From NCBI GenBank assembly GCA_030603265.1, contig JAUVYD010000001.1, forward strand, positions 1-34,639: a DNA stretch of 34,639 bases. Direction: 5' to 3'. Both the position numbers and the translations under genes were made by a program. This stretch comes from Dehalococcoidia bacterium (lineage in GTDB: Bacteria; Chloroflexota; Dehalococcoidia; GIF9; AB-539-J10). A model generated the notes under the pieces. That model saw only the letters and a list, made by a program, of their open reading frames with translations. It searched no databases and was not told where the DNA came from. Shown here in pieces: positions 1 to 8,030 of this stretch; position 1 is the first letter of the stretch, and each line of letters starts with the position of its first letter.

Positions 1-258
1 CGCCGCCGGGCGAAGCCACGCGTGCTGGTCGTGGAGGTGAAGGAGACAGATGATACTGAGGCGGACATCGCGCTTCTCGCGAAGCTTGTCGACCTGCTGA
101 AGGCCCACCCCGGCGAGGATTGCGTCTCCCTTGTTGTCGAAACCGGGGGTGGCTCGAAGACTGAGCTCGAGATGCCTGATTTGCGTGTCTCGTTCGGCCC
201 TGACCTGGAGCGCGAACTGGAGACTGTGCTAGCCGGCGCCTGCTACAGGCTGGACTGA
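1..258 (+). CDS. dnaE: DNA polymerase III alpha subunit, C-terminal fragment
   Basis: Only the last 85 codons lie in the window; the reading frame is open from base 1, so the 5' end is missing. The residues (VKETDDTEADIALLAKLVDL, then a KAHPGEDCVSLVV segment and a MPDLRVSF strand) match the small C-terminal OB/tail domain of bacterial DnaE, which typically reads as an 'E..D...L..L...L..FPG.D.V.L' pattern. DnaE is the replicative polymerase catalytic subunit; this tail is the non-catalytic part that contacts other replisome subunits. The stop codon overlaps the end of the convergent ogt gene by 30 bases. Identification rests on pattern recognition of a short domain, so moderate confidence. Confidence 0.72.
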   Translation, partial: RRRAKPRVLVVEVKETDDTEADIALLAKLVDLLKAHPGEDCVSLVVETGGGSKTELEMPDLRVSFGPDLERELETVLAGACYRLD

Positions 259-771
259 CGCGTGAGCTTGACCGCGCTCCAGTGATAGAAGCCGCTGCTT
301 CAGCCCGAGCCCTCCTGCGAATCCTGTGAGACTTGAGTCAGCGCCTATCACCCTGTGGCACGGCACGATGACAGGCACAGGATTCCTGTGAAGAGCCTGG
401 CCGACCGCCCGACAGGCCTTCGGCTGTCCGATTGTAGCAGCGACCCAGGAATAGCTCCTCGTCTCGCCGTAAGGAATCCAACGAGTTGCCTCCCAGACAC
501 GGGTGCGAAAGGGGGTCCATGTGCGCGTGTCGACCTCATCGGAGAACGCGACCTGCTTGCCCTCCATATAGCGGACGAGGCGTTCGGGCAGCGTGCCGAG
601 ACTGTCCGGAGTTGCCTCCCGCAATTCGCCCGCAGACAGTCCCGTGTTCTCTCGCATAGCGGCCGTGCACGATGAGCGGGACGGACGGGGGAGCACAATA
701 TGCGATACTCCCACATCGGTGCGGGACACTGCCATCCAGCCAAGTGCAGTGTGAAGGACCGAGTATTCCAA
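229..771 (-). CDS. ogt: Methylated-DNA--protein-cysteine methyltransferase
   Basis: Suicide repair protein that transfers the alkyl group from O6-alkylguanine in DNA to its own cysteine. The 180-residue protein carries the hallmark PCHRV motif with acceptor Cys138, preceded by the helix-turn-helix DNA-binding region (WIPYGETRSYSWVAATIG, about residues 98-115, with the RAVGQALHRNP segment next). The N-terminal ribonuclease-H-like half is present, so the gene is full length. It is the last gene of the minus-strand run zinc ribbon-comF-hpf-ogt, starting 6 bases after hpf. Its final codons run antisense into the dnaE 3' end. Confidence 0.93.
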   Translation of the reverse strand: MEYSVLHTALGWMAVSRTDVGVSHIVLPRPSRSSCTAAMRENTGLSAGELREATPDSLGTLPERLVRYMEGKQVAFSDEVDTRTWTPFRTRVWEATRWIPYGETRSYSWVAATIGQPKACRAVGQALHRNPVPVIVPCHRVIGADSSLTGFAGGLGLKQRLLSLERGQAHASVQPVAGAG

Positions 772-777
772 AGCTGT

Positions 778-1329
778 CTATCCCATGTCGGGCTCTATCA
801 GCCCGTAGTCCCCGTCCTTGCGGCGGTAAAGGAGATTTGCCTTGTCGTCGTCGGAGTTGACGAAGAGGAAGAAATCGTGCCCGAGCAATTCCATCTGGTC
901 CGTCGCCTCGTCCAGCGACATCGGCTTGAGCGTGAACCGCTTGGTTTTCACCAGACGCCTCGGCTCCTCGGCAGTCGCCTCTGCAGGCTCAAGGGAAGGC
1001 TCCATCTTACGGACTGTGTCGTTGCTCCTATCGAAGTGCTTTCCCTTGTAGTGTGAGATGCGACCGGTGAGTGCGTCGACAACTCGGTCTACGGCTGTCC
1101 TGATGTCCTCGCCGTGTTCCTGCGCACGAATGAGCACCCCGTTGCTGTCCAGAGTGACCTGGACTACGAACCGCTGGTCCGGCTGCCGTGCTCCCTCCCT
1201 GGATATCTCGACTTTGCCTTCATCGATGCTGGGCAGGAAACGGGCCATCTTGCCAATGCGCTTGGTGGCGTAGTCCTCGATGGCGGGAGATACGGACACG
1301 TTGTTCTTGGCTACGATCTGGAGTTTCAT
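778..1329 (-). CDS. hpf: Ribosome hibernation promoting factor, long form
   Basis: Binds the decoding centre of 70S ribosomes and, in the long form, drives 100S dimer formation in stationary phase. The N-terminal S30AE domain (MKLQIVAKNNVSVSPAIEDY to about residue 95) is followed by a charged Ala/Glu linker and the C-terminal dimerisation domain (VKTKRFTLKPMSLDEATDQM, FFLFVNSD..., YRRKDGDYGLIEP), as in long HPF of about 180-190 residues. I chose the ATG at 1329 because GGGAGG sits six bases upstream and the protein then begins at the conserved first strand; an in-frame start at 1374 would add 15 unconserved residues inside the comF 3' end. It lies 14 bases after comF, an arrangement seen in other bacteria. 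Confidence 0.95.
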   Translation of the reverse strand: MKLQIVAKNNVSVSPAIEDYATKRIGKMARFLPSIDEGKVEISREGARQPDQRFVVQVTLDSNGVLIRAQEHGEDIRTAVDRVVDALTGRISHYKGKHFDRSNDTVRKMEPSLEPAEATAEEPRRLVKTKRFTLKPMSLDEATDQMELLGHDFFLFVNSDDDKANLLYRRKDGDYGLIEPDMG

Positions 1330-1343
1330 GTTGACCTCCCATT

Positions 1344-2090
1344 CTATACTTCTCTGGCAACCGTGAGCCCCCATACGGCAACCGCTCCTGCATCCCGAAG
1401 GGCCACTGCGCAGGACTCAAGAGTGGCCCCTGTTGTGCAGACATCGTCAACGACGAGGACTTGCTTGCCAGAGACAGACGTATCATTGCAGGCGAAGGCT
1501 CCGGAGACATTCTGTCTCCGCTCCTCGACACTTGTCGTGTGAACTTGGCTGGTGCCCTCTCTCACCCGGGCAAGGGCATCCGCAGAGACCGGTGTATATG
1601 TTTCCTTTGCGACCTCACGTGCCAGGAGAAACGACTGGTTGTAGCCTCGGCGCCTGGCGCGTCTGGGATGCAGCGGCACCGGAACGATGATATCAGGCTC
1701 ATACTCCGCATCCCGGAGGCCCCTGACAAGGTACGTGGCAAGGGTGGGGGCGATTGCCCTCAGATTGCGGTATTTCAGTTCGTGGATTGCCCGCCGTGCG
1801 ACGCCCTCGAAACGGAGGGGTGACCGGATGACGGAGATGGCGCCTGTCGTCTGTGCACAGGTTGGACACAGTATCCCGCTGGCCTGTGGACGGCCGCAAC
1901 GCGGGCAGAGTGGGGGAAAAATCCACGGGAGTTGGCTCTCACAGTGGGCGCACAAGTAGCTGCCTACTCGACCACAGCCTATGCACGACTGTGGGAACAA
2001 ACAGTCAAGTGCCAACCTGACGGCACTGCCGACGTGAAGCACACTGGCCTGTGCCTGAGGGGTTCTAGTGCGCGCGTGCGCGCAGTTCAC
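1344..2090 (-). CDS. comF: ComF-family double zinc ribbon / phosphoribosyltransferase
   Basis: ComF-family proteins pair an N-terminal zinc ribbon with a type I phosphoribosyltransferase fold and are linked to DNA uptake and DNA handling in naturally competent bacteria. Four CxxC knuckles are visible (CIGCG, CAHC, CPRCG, CPTC) in the first 80 residues. A C-terminal PRPP-binding loop VLVVDDVCTTGAT follows near residue 213, and a RRGYNQS segment is typical of the family. The most upstream start is GTG at 2090, overlapping the zinc-ribbon gene by 26 bases. A later GTG at 2042 would avoid most of the overlap, and neither has a clear ribosome-binding site. Whether this organism is competent cannot be read here. 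Confidence 0.88.
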   Translation of the reverse strand: MNCAHARTRTPQAQASVLHVGSAVRLALDCLFPQSCIGCGRVGSYLCAHCESQLPWIFPPLCPRCGRPQASGILCPTCAQTTGAISVIRSPLRFEGVARRAIHELKYRNLRAIAPTLATYLVRGLRDAEYEPDIIVPVPLHPRRARRRGYNQSFLLAREVAKETYTPVSADALARVREGTSQVHTTSVEERRQNVSGAFACNDTSVSGKQVLVVDDVCTTGATLESCAVALRDAGAVAVWGLTVAREV

Positions 2091-2274
2091 CGCTCAGAAT
2101 GGGCTCGTTGAGGTATACCTCTCCATTCCTGATCTTGATGTTGTAGCCGCAATCAGGGTTAGTACATACCCATGCCTTATACGTAATCGGCGCACCTTGG
2201 CTTCCGAAGTCCGACAGAGGAACAAGGTCGCCGCTGCCGCACTTCAGGCACTTCGGGAATGATGCGTTGTCCAA
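2065..2274 (-). CDS. Small zinc-ribbon protein, function unknown
   Basis: A 69-residue protein with two metal knuckles, CLKCGSGDL near residue 9 and CTNPDCGYNI near residue 37, separated by a short hydrophobic strand region. This is the layout of a stand-alone zinc ribbon that may bind nucleic acid or a protein partner. The ATG is preceded by GGGAGGAGG and lies 26 bases after a predicted transcription start, so it appears to be the first gene of the comF-hpf-ogt run. I do not recognise a specific family with a known role. The regular codon use and paired cysteines argue for a real gene. Confidence 0.75.
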   Translation of the reverse strand: MDNASFPKCLKCGSGDLVPLSDFGSQGAPITYKAWVCTNPDCGYNIKIRNGEVYLNEPILSGELRARAH

Positions 2275-2299
2275 GGTAGTCCTCCTCCCAAACCAAGTC

Positions 2300-2335
2300 T
2301 CGCCAAAGTATATATCAAGCCATGTTCACTCGCAA
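2300..2335 (-). promoter_or_regulatory. Sigma-70-type promoter for zinc ribbon-comF-hpf-ogt
   Basis: On the minus strand TTGCGA (2335-2330) and TATACT (2312-2307) are separated by exactly 17 bases. The predicted start near 2300 gives a 26-base leader containing GGGAGGAGG before the ATG at 2274. Confidence 0.6.
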
Positions 2336-2364
2336 ACGAGGCGCAAATGGTCCGGTTCTGCCTC

Positions 2365-2955
2365 CTACGGGTTGAGTGGTGTCTGTGACAATCTCGTGTA
2401 GAGAGCACCCTGCGGCCTGAGCTGGCTTCTCATGAGACTCACTGCCCCTGCGTCGAACCGGAGGCCCTCCGGAAGCGTGGCTGCCAGTACGGCAACCCCG
2501 AGTTCACTCTTTGCCCGGCGCGAAGCCTCCGGGCGGACGCGCCCGATTGTCAGATGCGGCGCAAAGGGACGGCTCTCCCTGGCATAGCCCAACTCTGCAA
2601 GTGCGAGGTCCACCCGTGTGGCCAGCCTTGACAGCACTTCAATGTCGCCACTCAATCCCGCCCAGACTACCCGTGGTTGCGCAGTATCCGGAAAGCCCCC
2701 CAGCGCATCTATCTCCAGGTGCATCGGGGGTGTTCCAAGGCAGGCCGTCGTCAGTACCTTCTTGACCTCCTCAACCCGGGGTGCCGGTATCTCACCGAGG
2801 AACTTGAGGGTCAGGTGAATTCCGTTGGCTGAGACCCACTTCACGGGCGTGCGGGACCGCTGCCGCAGCCCGTCGATGACGCTGCCGAGCCCTCTCTTCA
2901 CGTTGTCGGGCAGCTCTATCGCCACAAATGCCCGTATCTCATCGCGCTCGCTCAA
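2365..2955 (-). CDS. thpR: RNA 2',3'-cyclic phosphodiesterase (2H superfamily)
   Basis: ThpR/LigT proteins hydrolyse 2',3'-cyclic phosphate ends of RNA. Both signature HxTx motifs are present: HLTLKFLGE in the first half and HLTIGRVRP in the second, with the usual IRAFVAIELP start strand. I chose TTG at 2955 because GGAGG lies eight bases upstream and translation then begins just before the first conserved strand (196 residues, normal for the family). The upstream ATG at 2997 would give a longer overlap with the preceding amidohydrolase gene. With the TTG start the overlap is 17 bases, consistent with coupled translation. It ends the five-gene minus-strand run that starts at 5405. Confidence 0.9.
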   Translation of the reverse strand: MSERDEIRAFVAIELPDNVKRGLGSVIDGLRQRSRTPVKWVSANGIHLTLKFLGEIPAPRVEEVKKVLTTACLGTPPMHLEIDALGGFPDTAQPRVVWAGLSGDIEVLSRLATRVDLALAELGYARESRPFAPHLTIGRVRPEASRRAKSELGVAVLAATLPEGLRFDAGAVSLMRSQLRPQGALYTRLSQTPLNP

Positions 2956-3838
2956 TCTGTGTCCCTCCGTGCGACAGGAGCTGCCTGGCGTTTTCACCTG
3001 CTATGAGTTTCCTGGTGGCAGACCCCAGCTCTGCTTTGTCCATTTCCTGGAGGGCCCGCTTCTGACTTACCAGAGGGAAGTCCGACCCGAAAAGGATATG
3101 GTCGGAGCCTGCTATCCGGTCCACCACGGAGAAGATGTCGGGGCTGTACAGGTACTGTGTGGCGGCGGTGTCGAAGTACACGTTGGAGAGCGTCTCTCGC
3201 ACCTCTGGCATCAGGCTGTAGAAGGGAAGCCCACCACCCCAGTGGGCGCATACGAGGACCGCCTGCGGGAACTCTGCCGCGAACCTGTACGGCTGCTCGG
3301 GCGTGACAGTGCCCTTGCCCGCGTACGCATGCCCTACTGGTTCGGATACGTGAGTCAGTACTATCATCTGCCGGGCCACGGCAATCTCGACAATGGGCGA
3401 GAGCAGTGGACTGTCGGCCAGCGAGAAGCCCTGGATGTCGGGGCGCAACTCGCCAATGCCCCTTGCCCCTGACGCGGCACACCGCTGTAGTTCTTCGACT
3501 GCCTTCTCGGGTGATGCCGGCTGGAGTGCGCAGAAAGGGATCAGCCGATCGGAGTGAAGGCTGGCTGCCTCGAGCAGGTAGTCATTCGTGCGCACGCACA
3601 TCTCATGACTGGTCCAGCCGATGTTCAGTACTACGGAGACATCGACGGATGCTTCGTCCATGCTGGCAAGCAGTTCTTCTGCCGTGGCCAGCCTTGCCTT
3701 CGGGTTGGTGTAGAGCGCCGCGAAGCAGGGGTCTACGCTTGCGTAGTGCTCGCGCTCTCTGCGTACCCAGTCAGGCATTATGTGAGTGTGGAAATCGATG
3801 ACCCTGGGTTCTCGCACTCCTGCTCTTTCATGCGACAT
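2939..3838 (-). CDS. Amidohydrolase family metal-dependent hydrolase
   Basis: A 299-residue TIM-barrel hydrolase of the amidohydrolase-2 type (PF04909), which includes decarboxylases and lactonases acting on carboxylates. The metal-binding HxH motif is in VIDFHTHIMPDW (His17, His19), a further His lies in VLTHVSEPVGHA, and the C-terminal Asp lies in ILFGSDFPL. The substrate cannot be read from sequence. The ATG at 3838 has GAGGGG eight bases upstream and overlaps the preceding exonuclease gene by 11 bases. It is followed with a small overlap by thpR. Nothing in these neighbours fixes a pathway. Confidence 0.85.
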   Translation of the reverse strand: MSHERAGVREPRVIDFHTHIMPDWVRREREHYASVDPCFAALYTNPKARLATAEELLASMDEASVDVSVVLNIGWTSHEMCVRTNDYLLEAASLHSDRLIPFCALQPASPEKAVEELQRCAASGARGIGELRPDIQGFSLADSPLLSPIVEIAVARQMIVLTHVSEPVGHAYAGKGTVTPEQPYRFAAEFPQAVLVCAHWGGGLPFYSLMPEVRETLSNVYFDTAATQYLYSPDIFSVVDRIAGSDHILFGSDFPLVSQKRALQEMDKAELGSATRKLIAGENARQLLSHGGTQIERAR

Positions 3839-4334
3839 GCAGCCTACCCCTCAATTCCTTCAGATTCACCACATCCTCTCGATTGTATTCCAGAAGCGTT
3901 TGGAGTGCCTGCTCATCACCATGGCGAACGTAGCGCCACCAGAGAACGACTGCCTGTCGGCCGTTCACCCCTTGAAGCGTCCTCTCGATGCCCAGTTGCT
4001 GCTCCACTGCTTTGAGCCCCCCGTAGAGATTCTGTCGCCAGCAGTCGTACATCAGGTCTCTATGCAGCATCAATGACTGCAGTGCGACCTGCAGCTTGGA
4101 TTCGATGAAAACGAGGTCGAATCGGGCGCCATTGTATGTGTACAGTGTGCCGACGCCGTCGAGCGCTCGTAGCAGGCTCTCGCTGCTGATCTCGCGCCCC
4201 ACAAGCTGGATGAGCTCGAATCCGTGTGGAACCACCTGGCGGTAGATGCCCACGACAGTGATGCGATTCGCGAACGGGCTGAGACCGGTCGTCTCGATGT
4301 CCAGATAGGCTTCCAATTTCGATGCGGCGTGCAA
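3828..4334 (-). CDS. Ribonuclease H-like DEDDy exonuclease domain protein
   Basis: A compact 168-residue protein consisting only of a ribonuclease-H-like 3'-5' exonuclease fold, like the YprB N-terminal domain (PF13482). The DEDDy residues are visible: Asp12 and Glu14 in YLDIETTGLSP, Asp73 in YNGARFD, and Tyr150/Asp154 in YNREDVVNL. It probably trims DNA or RNA 3' ends, but the substrate is unknown. The start is TTG (4334) with AAGGG about 12 bases upstream; another TTG six codons later is possible. It lacks the C-terminal TPR-like extension of full-length YprB. It lies 28 bases after the permease gene and overlaps the amidohydrolase gene. Confidence 0.82.
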   Translation of the reverse strand: MHAASKLEAYLDIETTGLSPFANRITVVGIYRQVVPHGFELIQLVGREISSESLLRALDGVGTLYTYNGARFDLVFIESKLQVALQSLMLHRDLMYDCWRQNLYGGLKAVEQQLGIERTLQGVNGRQAVVLWWRYVRHGDEQALQTLLEYNREDVVNLKELRGRLHVA

Positions 4335-4362
4335 GGCGTCGGGTTCCCTTCGGACGATGCGC

Positions 4363-4896
4363 TCAGGCCTCCCTGCCCTGAAGCGTAGACATCAGCCGGC
4401 CAAGAACGAGAGCTCCGATGGCAACAAGCCCTGTGATGGACAGGGTGAACACCCATCCGAAGCAGGCAATCATGACCGGAAGGAGAAAGGGCTTTATGGC
4501 CCGACCGAACAGGAACACTGATATCTGCCCGACCCCTCCACCGTGACTCCGAACTGTCCCGAGCAAAGGGTACCATGCATAGGCGGGGCCCACGGACAGC
4601 ACTCCTGCCAGTAGTGATAGAAGTGAGCCTTTCAGACCCGAGTCCTTCCCGACAAGCAAGCTTATGTCGTGCGGTTTCAGAAACAGATTGGTGAGCACAA
4701 GTGCCACGAACACGAGGGACAGAGGCACCGCCAGTTTTCTGAACACAGAGGCGCTGAATGCTAGAGCCTGCAGGCCGGTCTCGGGAGAGAAGCCCAGGAC
4801 CATGGCGTAGACCGCCACGACGATGCCGAGGAAGATGAGCCCTCCCCGTCCACTCGAGCGGCGTGCGCCGCCTTGCGGCGCCTCGGACTTCGTCAC
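4363..4896 (-). CDS. Predicted permease (COG0701/DUF318 type), C-terminal half
   Basis: A 177-residue integral membrane protein with about four to five hydrophobic segments (LIFLGIVVAVYAMVLGF, LAVPLSLVFVALVLTNLFL, SLLSLLAGVLSVGPAYAWYP, FLLPVMIACFGWVFTLSI). The gene overlaps the upstream permease ORF by an ATGA. The two ORFs together (170 + 177 residues) equal one COG0701 permease, a family that includes putative metal or organoarsenical exporters such as ArsP. This half carries the repeated GPAYAWYPLLGTV region that corresponds to GNPVNSYVI of the first half. Substrate unknown; I infer that the two products form one transporter. Confidence 0.75.
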   Translation of the reverse strand: MTKSEAPQGGARRSSGRGGLIFLGIVVAVYAMVLGFSPETGLQALAFSASVFRKLAVPLSLVFVALVLTNLFLKPHDISLLVGKDSGLKGSLLSLLAGVLSVGPAYAWYPLLGTVRSHGGGVGQISVFLFGRAIKPFLLPVMIACFGWVFTLSITGLVAIGALVLGRLMSTLQGREA

Positions 4897-5405
4897 AGCG
4901 TTCCTCCGGAGAGAGCCACGAACATTGCAGTCAGCAACGCGATTGGGACTGAAAGGAGGAACGAGAGCGAATTGCGCAGAACAGCGAACCGGGTTCCGAG
5001 CGTCAGTGCCTCAGCCGGCAGTTGGGCGATTCCCACTGTGACCCAGCTGATGATGAAGGCGGCGACGGCGAAGACGCTCACGCCATCGGCGAGCAGCTGC
5101 TCGGAGATGACGTAGCTGTTGACAGGGTTGCCTGCCAGAATGCTTCCTATTCCTGCACCCGTGAGGGAATCGAGCAAAGGGTCACCTGAGAACAACGTCC
5201 CAAGCACGGAGGATGGGATTGCCGTGTGGAACAGTCCAATCAAGAGAGCGACGCCGCCGAGGAGGGGGAGCATAGAACGGAACTGAAATGCTGCCTTACG
5301 GGCAGCGCGAATCACCTCAGGGCGACCTGGCATGCCCGACCGGGTGACCTGTTTTCCTGCTCTCTCTTGCGTGCTCACGTTGTCTTCGCCAACTGATGCT
5401 CTCAA
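4893..5405 (-). CDS. Predicted permease (COG0701/DUF318 type), N-terminal half
   Basis: A 170-residue membrane protein with a basic, soluble N-terminal stretch. Hydrophobic segments follow (SMLPLLGGVALLIGLFHTAI, VFAVAAFIISWVTVGIAQLP, LSFLLSVPIALLTAMFVAL). The conserved family motif is LAGNPVNSYVIS. The first start in frame is TTG at 5405; a GTG at 5378 (VSTQERAGK) is an alternative. The stop codon overlaps the start of the second half by four bases, so the two parts are probably made in equal amounts and assemble together. Both read frames are clean and the split falls between domains, so this looks like a genuine two-gene permease rather than a frameshift, though a frameshift cannot be excluded. 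Confidence 0.75.
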   Translation of the reverse strand: MRASVGEDNVSTQERAGKQVTRSGMPGRPEVIRAARKAAFQFRSMLPLLGGVALLIGLFHTAIPSSVLGTLFSGDPLLDSLTGAGIGSILAGNPVNSYVISEQLLADGVSVFAVAAFIISWVTVGIAQLPAEALTLGTRFAVLRNSLSFLLSVPIALLTAMFVALSGGTL

Positions 5406-5427
5406 GGTGGGGTTCGGCTTCGTTCGA

Positions 5428-5456
5428 TTGCGGGCTCTGACGAGTGAGTGTACTAT
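5428..5456 (+). promoter_or_regulatory. Possible promoter for the NUDIX gene
   Basis: TTGCGG (5428-5433) and TACTAT (5451-5456) are 17 bases apart on the plus strand. Both boxes are only partial matches. TATAGT, read on the minus strand at 5457-5452, could alternatively serve the divergent permease operon, but I see no good -35 for it. Confidence 0.35.
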
Positions 5457-5517
5457 AGGCGGACGCTCTTCGTCATGCTGGTGATGGGCGATTGCAGCTG
5501 AGGGTTGGTGGTATGCA

Positions 5518-6021
5518 ATGGTGCCGATAGACTACCGTTACTGTCCGGTGTGCAGCACCCCTCTCATTGAGGGCATGGTGGACGGCCGGGTGCGGAAGCA
5601 TTGCCCCGGGTGCAGCTTTGTGCGCTACGAAAACCCCCTGCCCGTTGTCGTGGCTGTAGCCGTGAAGGATGGGAGGTTCCTGCTCATCAAGCGTGGAATC
5701 GCTCCCAAGAAGGGCTTCTGGGGCCCACCTTCGGGTTTCATAGAGAGCGGGGAGACGCCTGAGGAGGCGTGCCTGCGGGAGCTGGAAGAAGAGGCGGGAG
5801 TGTCCGGTGAAATCCAGCGACTGATTCGTGTTATGAGACGTGAGGACACGGAGCTCTACGGCGACATGCTGGTTGTGAGCTACCTCGTGAAAGTTGTCTC
5901 AGACGAGCCCGTAGCGGGAGACGAGGTGGACGAGGTCCGCTACTACGACGCGAGCGAATTGCCGGGGTATCTTGCGTTTGCCCTGCGCGATGTCGTTGAA
6001 GAGGGTGGCAAAGCCAACTAG
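5518..6021 (+). CDS. NUDIX hydrolase with N-terminal zinc ribbon
   Basis: Hydrolyses a nucleoside diphosphate linked to another moiety; family members act on NADH, ADP-ribose or oxidised nucleotides. The Nudix box occupies residues 73-95, with the GX5E start at GFIESGE and the REL.EE.G core at RELEEEAG. A four-cysteine zinc ribbon (Cys9, Cys12, Cys29, Cys32) precedes it, the same order as in NudC-type NADH pyrophosphatases. At 167 residues it is much shorter than true NudC and lacks the NudC C-terminal signature, so the substrate is open. Its stop overlaps the ligA stop by four bases, tail to tail. Confidence 0.88.
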   Translation: MVPIDYRYCPVCSTPLIEGMVDGRVRKHCPGCSFVRYENPLPVVVAVAVKDGRFLLIKRGIAPKKGFWGPPSGFIESGETPEEACLRELEEEAGVSGEIQRLIRVMRREDTELYGDMLVVSYLVKVVSDEPVAGDEVDEVRYYDASELPGYLAFALRDVVEEGGKAN

Positions 6022-8030
6022 TCGGCGCCAATCATTTGCCGAAATTCGCCCTCTCCGATAATCTTGATTCCCAGTTTGGCGGCCTTTGCTGCCTTGGAGC
6101 CGGGTTCGTCGCCCGCAACCACGTAGGACACTTTTCTGCTGACGTCCTGTGCGGCTTTGCCTCCGAGTCTGACAACACGGGCCTCGGCCTCCTGCCGCGT
6201 GAACTCTTCCAGATGCCCAGTGAAGACGAAGGTAAGGCCACTCAGAGGGCGTTCTCCGTGCGATTCATCTGTCGAGGACTCGAGGGCAACGCCGGCGGCA
6301 CGCAGCTTCTTGATGATGTCCCGGTTCCGCTGCTGCCGGAAGAAAGCTACGATGCTCTCCGCTATCCTGGGGCCGATGGAAGGAATCGCTGCAAGCTCCT
6401 CGGCTGAAGCCGTCCCGAGCGCATCAATGCTCCTGTAGTGTCTGGCCAGCAACTCAGCATATTCCTGTCCCACATGTGTTATCCCGAGTCCGAAGATGAG
6501 TTGGCCGAGGGGGCGTTGCTTGCTTTCTTGAATGGCTGACAGCACGTTGCCTGCGCTCTTCTCCGCCATTCGCTCCTGTCCCATGAGGTCCTCCACTGTG
6601 AGGCTATAGAGGTCGCCGGCATCCTTCACCAACCCTGTGCTGAAGAACACCTCGCAGAGCTTCTCCCCCACCCCTTCGATGTCCATTGCGTCGCGGCTGA
6701 CGAAATGCTTGACTCTTTCGAGTGCTTGTGCGGGACAGGCTGCGTTAGTGCACCTGTGCTGTGCCTCTCCTTCGGGCTTCACGACCTCAGACCCACAGAC
6801 AGGACAAGTGGGTGGCATGTGGAAGACCCGCTCCTCGCCGGTGCGGAGGTCTGCGATCGGCCCGACAATCTCCGGAATGACGTCGCCCGCTCGCTGCACT
6901 ATTACCGTATCGCCGATGCGTATGTCCTTGCGGTGGATGTCCTCCTCGTTGTGGAGGGCTGCCTGGCTGATGACAACGCCGCCGATCCTGACAGGCGTGA
7001 GTATGGCGTAGGGATTGAGGCTGCCGGTGCGGCCCACACTGATTTCAATATCCTGTAGCTTCGTCGTGCCCTGCACGGCGGGGAACTTGCAGGCGATGGC
7101 CCATCGAGGTTCGCGGCCGGCGGTGCCGAGCTGGTTCTGCATGAGAAGCGAGTTGACCTTCACGACCATGCCGTCGGCCTCATACGGCCATTCCTTGTGT
7201 TCCGCAACCCAGAGGTCGTATACATGCTGAGCCTCTTCGAGCGTGCGCGTGCGGGTGATGAGAGGATTCGTCTTGAATCCAAGAGACCTGAGCCACTGCA
7301 TGACTTCCCAGTGCGTTTCAGGCACGGGAGTTCCCTCGGCCCAGCCAAGCCCGTATACGAATATGTCGAGAGGGCGAGCAGCCGTAACAGACGGGTCAAG
7401 CTGGCGCATGGACCCTGCGGCCGCGTTCCGTGGATTGGCGAAGAGAGCCAACCCTTCCTCGGCGCGCCTCTGGTTGAGCTTCTCAAAGCCCATCTTTGGC
7501 AGATACACCTCGCCCCTCACCTCGAACCGCGGTGGAGCCTCTCGTGAGACCGACAGAGGGATGCTCCTGATGGTCCTGACGTTCTGGGTTATGTCCTCTC
7601 CACGGTATCCGTCACCCCGGGTTGCTCCTGTGAAGAGGAGGCCGTCGATGTAGGTGAGGGCGACCGCGAGGCCATCGATCTTGGGTTCACACACCGTCTC
7701 GAATCCATTGGTGCCAAGGAGACCGCATGTTCTGCGCCACCAGGCGGCCATGTCGTCTCGGGAGAACGCGTTTGCGAGGCTGAGCAGCGGCACAGCGTAC
7801 TCAACGACACCGAAGGCTTCGACGGGAGCCGCTCCAATCCTCTGCGTGGGAGAAGCCGGTGTCGCAAGCTGGGGATACTCCTGCTCCAGGGCCTTCAGTT
7901 CCGCGAACATGCGATCGTATTCCTCGTCGCTGATCTCGGGACTGTCGAGCACGTGGTAGCGGTAGGTGTGGTGGTTGAGGGCCTTCCGCAGGTACTCGGT
8001 TCTCTCCTGCGCGTACTTGAGGTCGTTCAT
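6018..8030 (-). CDS. ligA: NAD-dependent DNA ligase
   Basis: Seals nicks during replication and repair using NAD+. The 670-residue protein is full length. It has an N-terminal Ia domain (YHVLDSPEISDEEYDRM) and an adenylation domain with the lysine motif CEPKIDGLAVAL (Lys117). An OB fold follows, then a Cys4 zinc finger (CPVCGSEV ... CTNAACPAQ), helix-hairpin-helix repeats (FGLGITHVG, IPSIGPRIAESI) and a C-terminal BRCT domain beginning at LSGLTFVFTGHLEE. The ATG at 8030 has GAGGG eight bases upstream. It is transcribed divergently from tgt and converges on the NUDIX gene. Confidence 0.97.
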   Translation of the reverse strand: MNDLKYAQERTEYLRKALNHHTYRYHVLDSPEISDEEYDRMFAELKALEQEYPQLATPASPTQRIGAAPVEAFGVVEYAVPLLSLANAFSRDDMAAWWRRTCGLLGTNGFETVCEPKIDGLAVALTYIDGLLFTGATRGDGYRGEDITQNVRTIRSIPLSVSREAPPRFEVRGEVYLPKMGFEKLNQRRAEEGLALFANPRNAAAGSMRQLDPSVTAARPLDIFVYGLGWAEGTPVPETHWEVMQWLRSLGFKTNPLITRTRTLEEAQHVYDLWVAEHKEWPYEADGMVVKVNSLLMQNQLGTAGREPRWAIACKFPAVQGTTKLQDIEISVGRTGSLNPYAILTPVRIGGVVISQAALHNEEDIHRKDIRIGDTVIVQRAGDVIPEIVGPIADLRTGEERVFHMPPTCPVCGSEVVKPEGEAQHRCTNAACPAQALERVKHFVSRDAMDIEGVGEKLCEVFFSTGLVKDAGDLYSLTVEDLMGQERMAEKSAGNVLSAIQESKQRPLGQLIFGLGITHVGQEYAELLARHYRSIDALGTASAEELAAIPSIGPRIAESIVAFFRQQRNRDIIKKLRAAGVALESSTDESHGERPLSGLTFVFTGHLEEFTRQEAEARVVRLGGKAAQDVSRKVSYVVAGDEPGSKAAKAAKLGIKIIGEGEFRQMIGAD

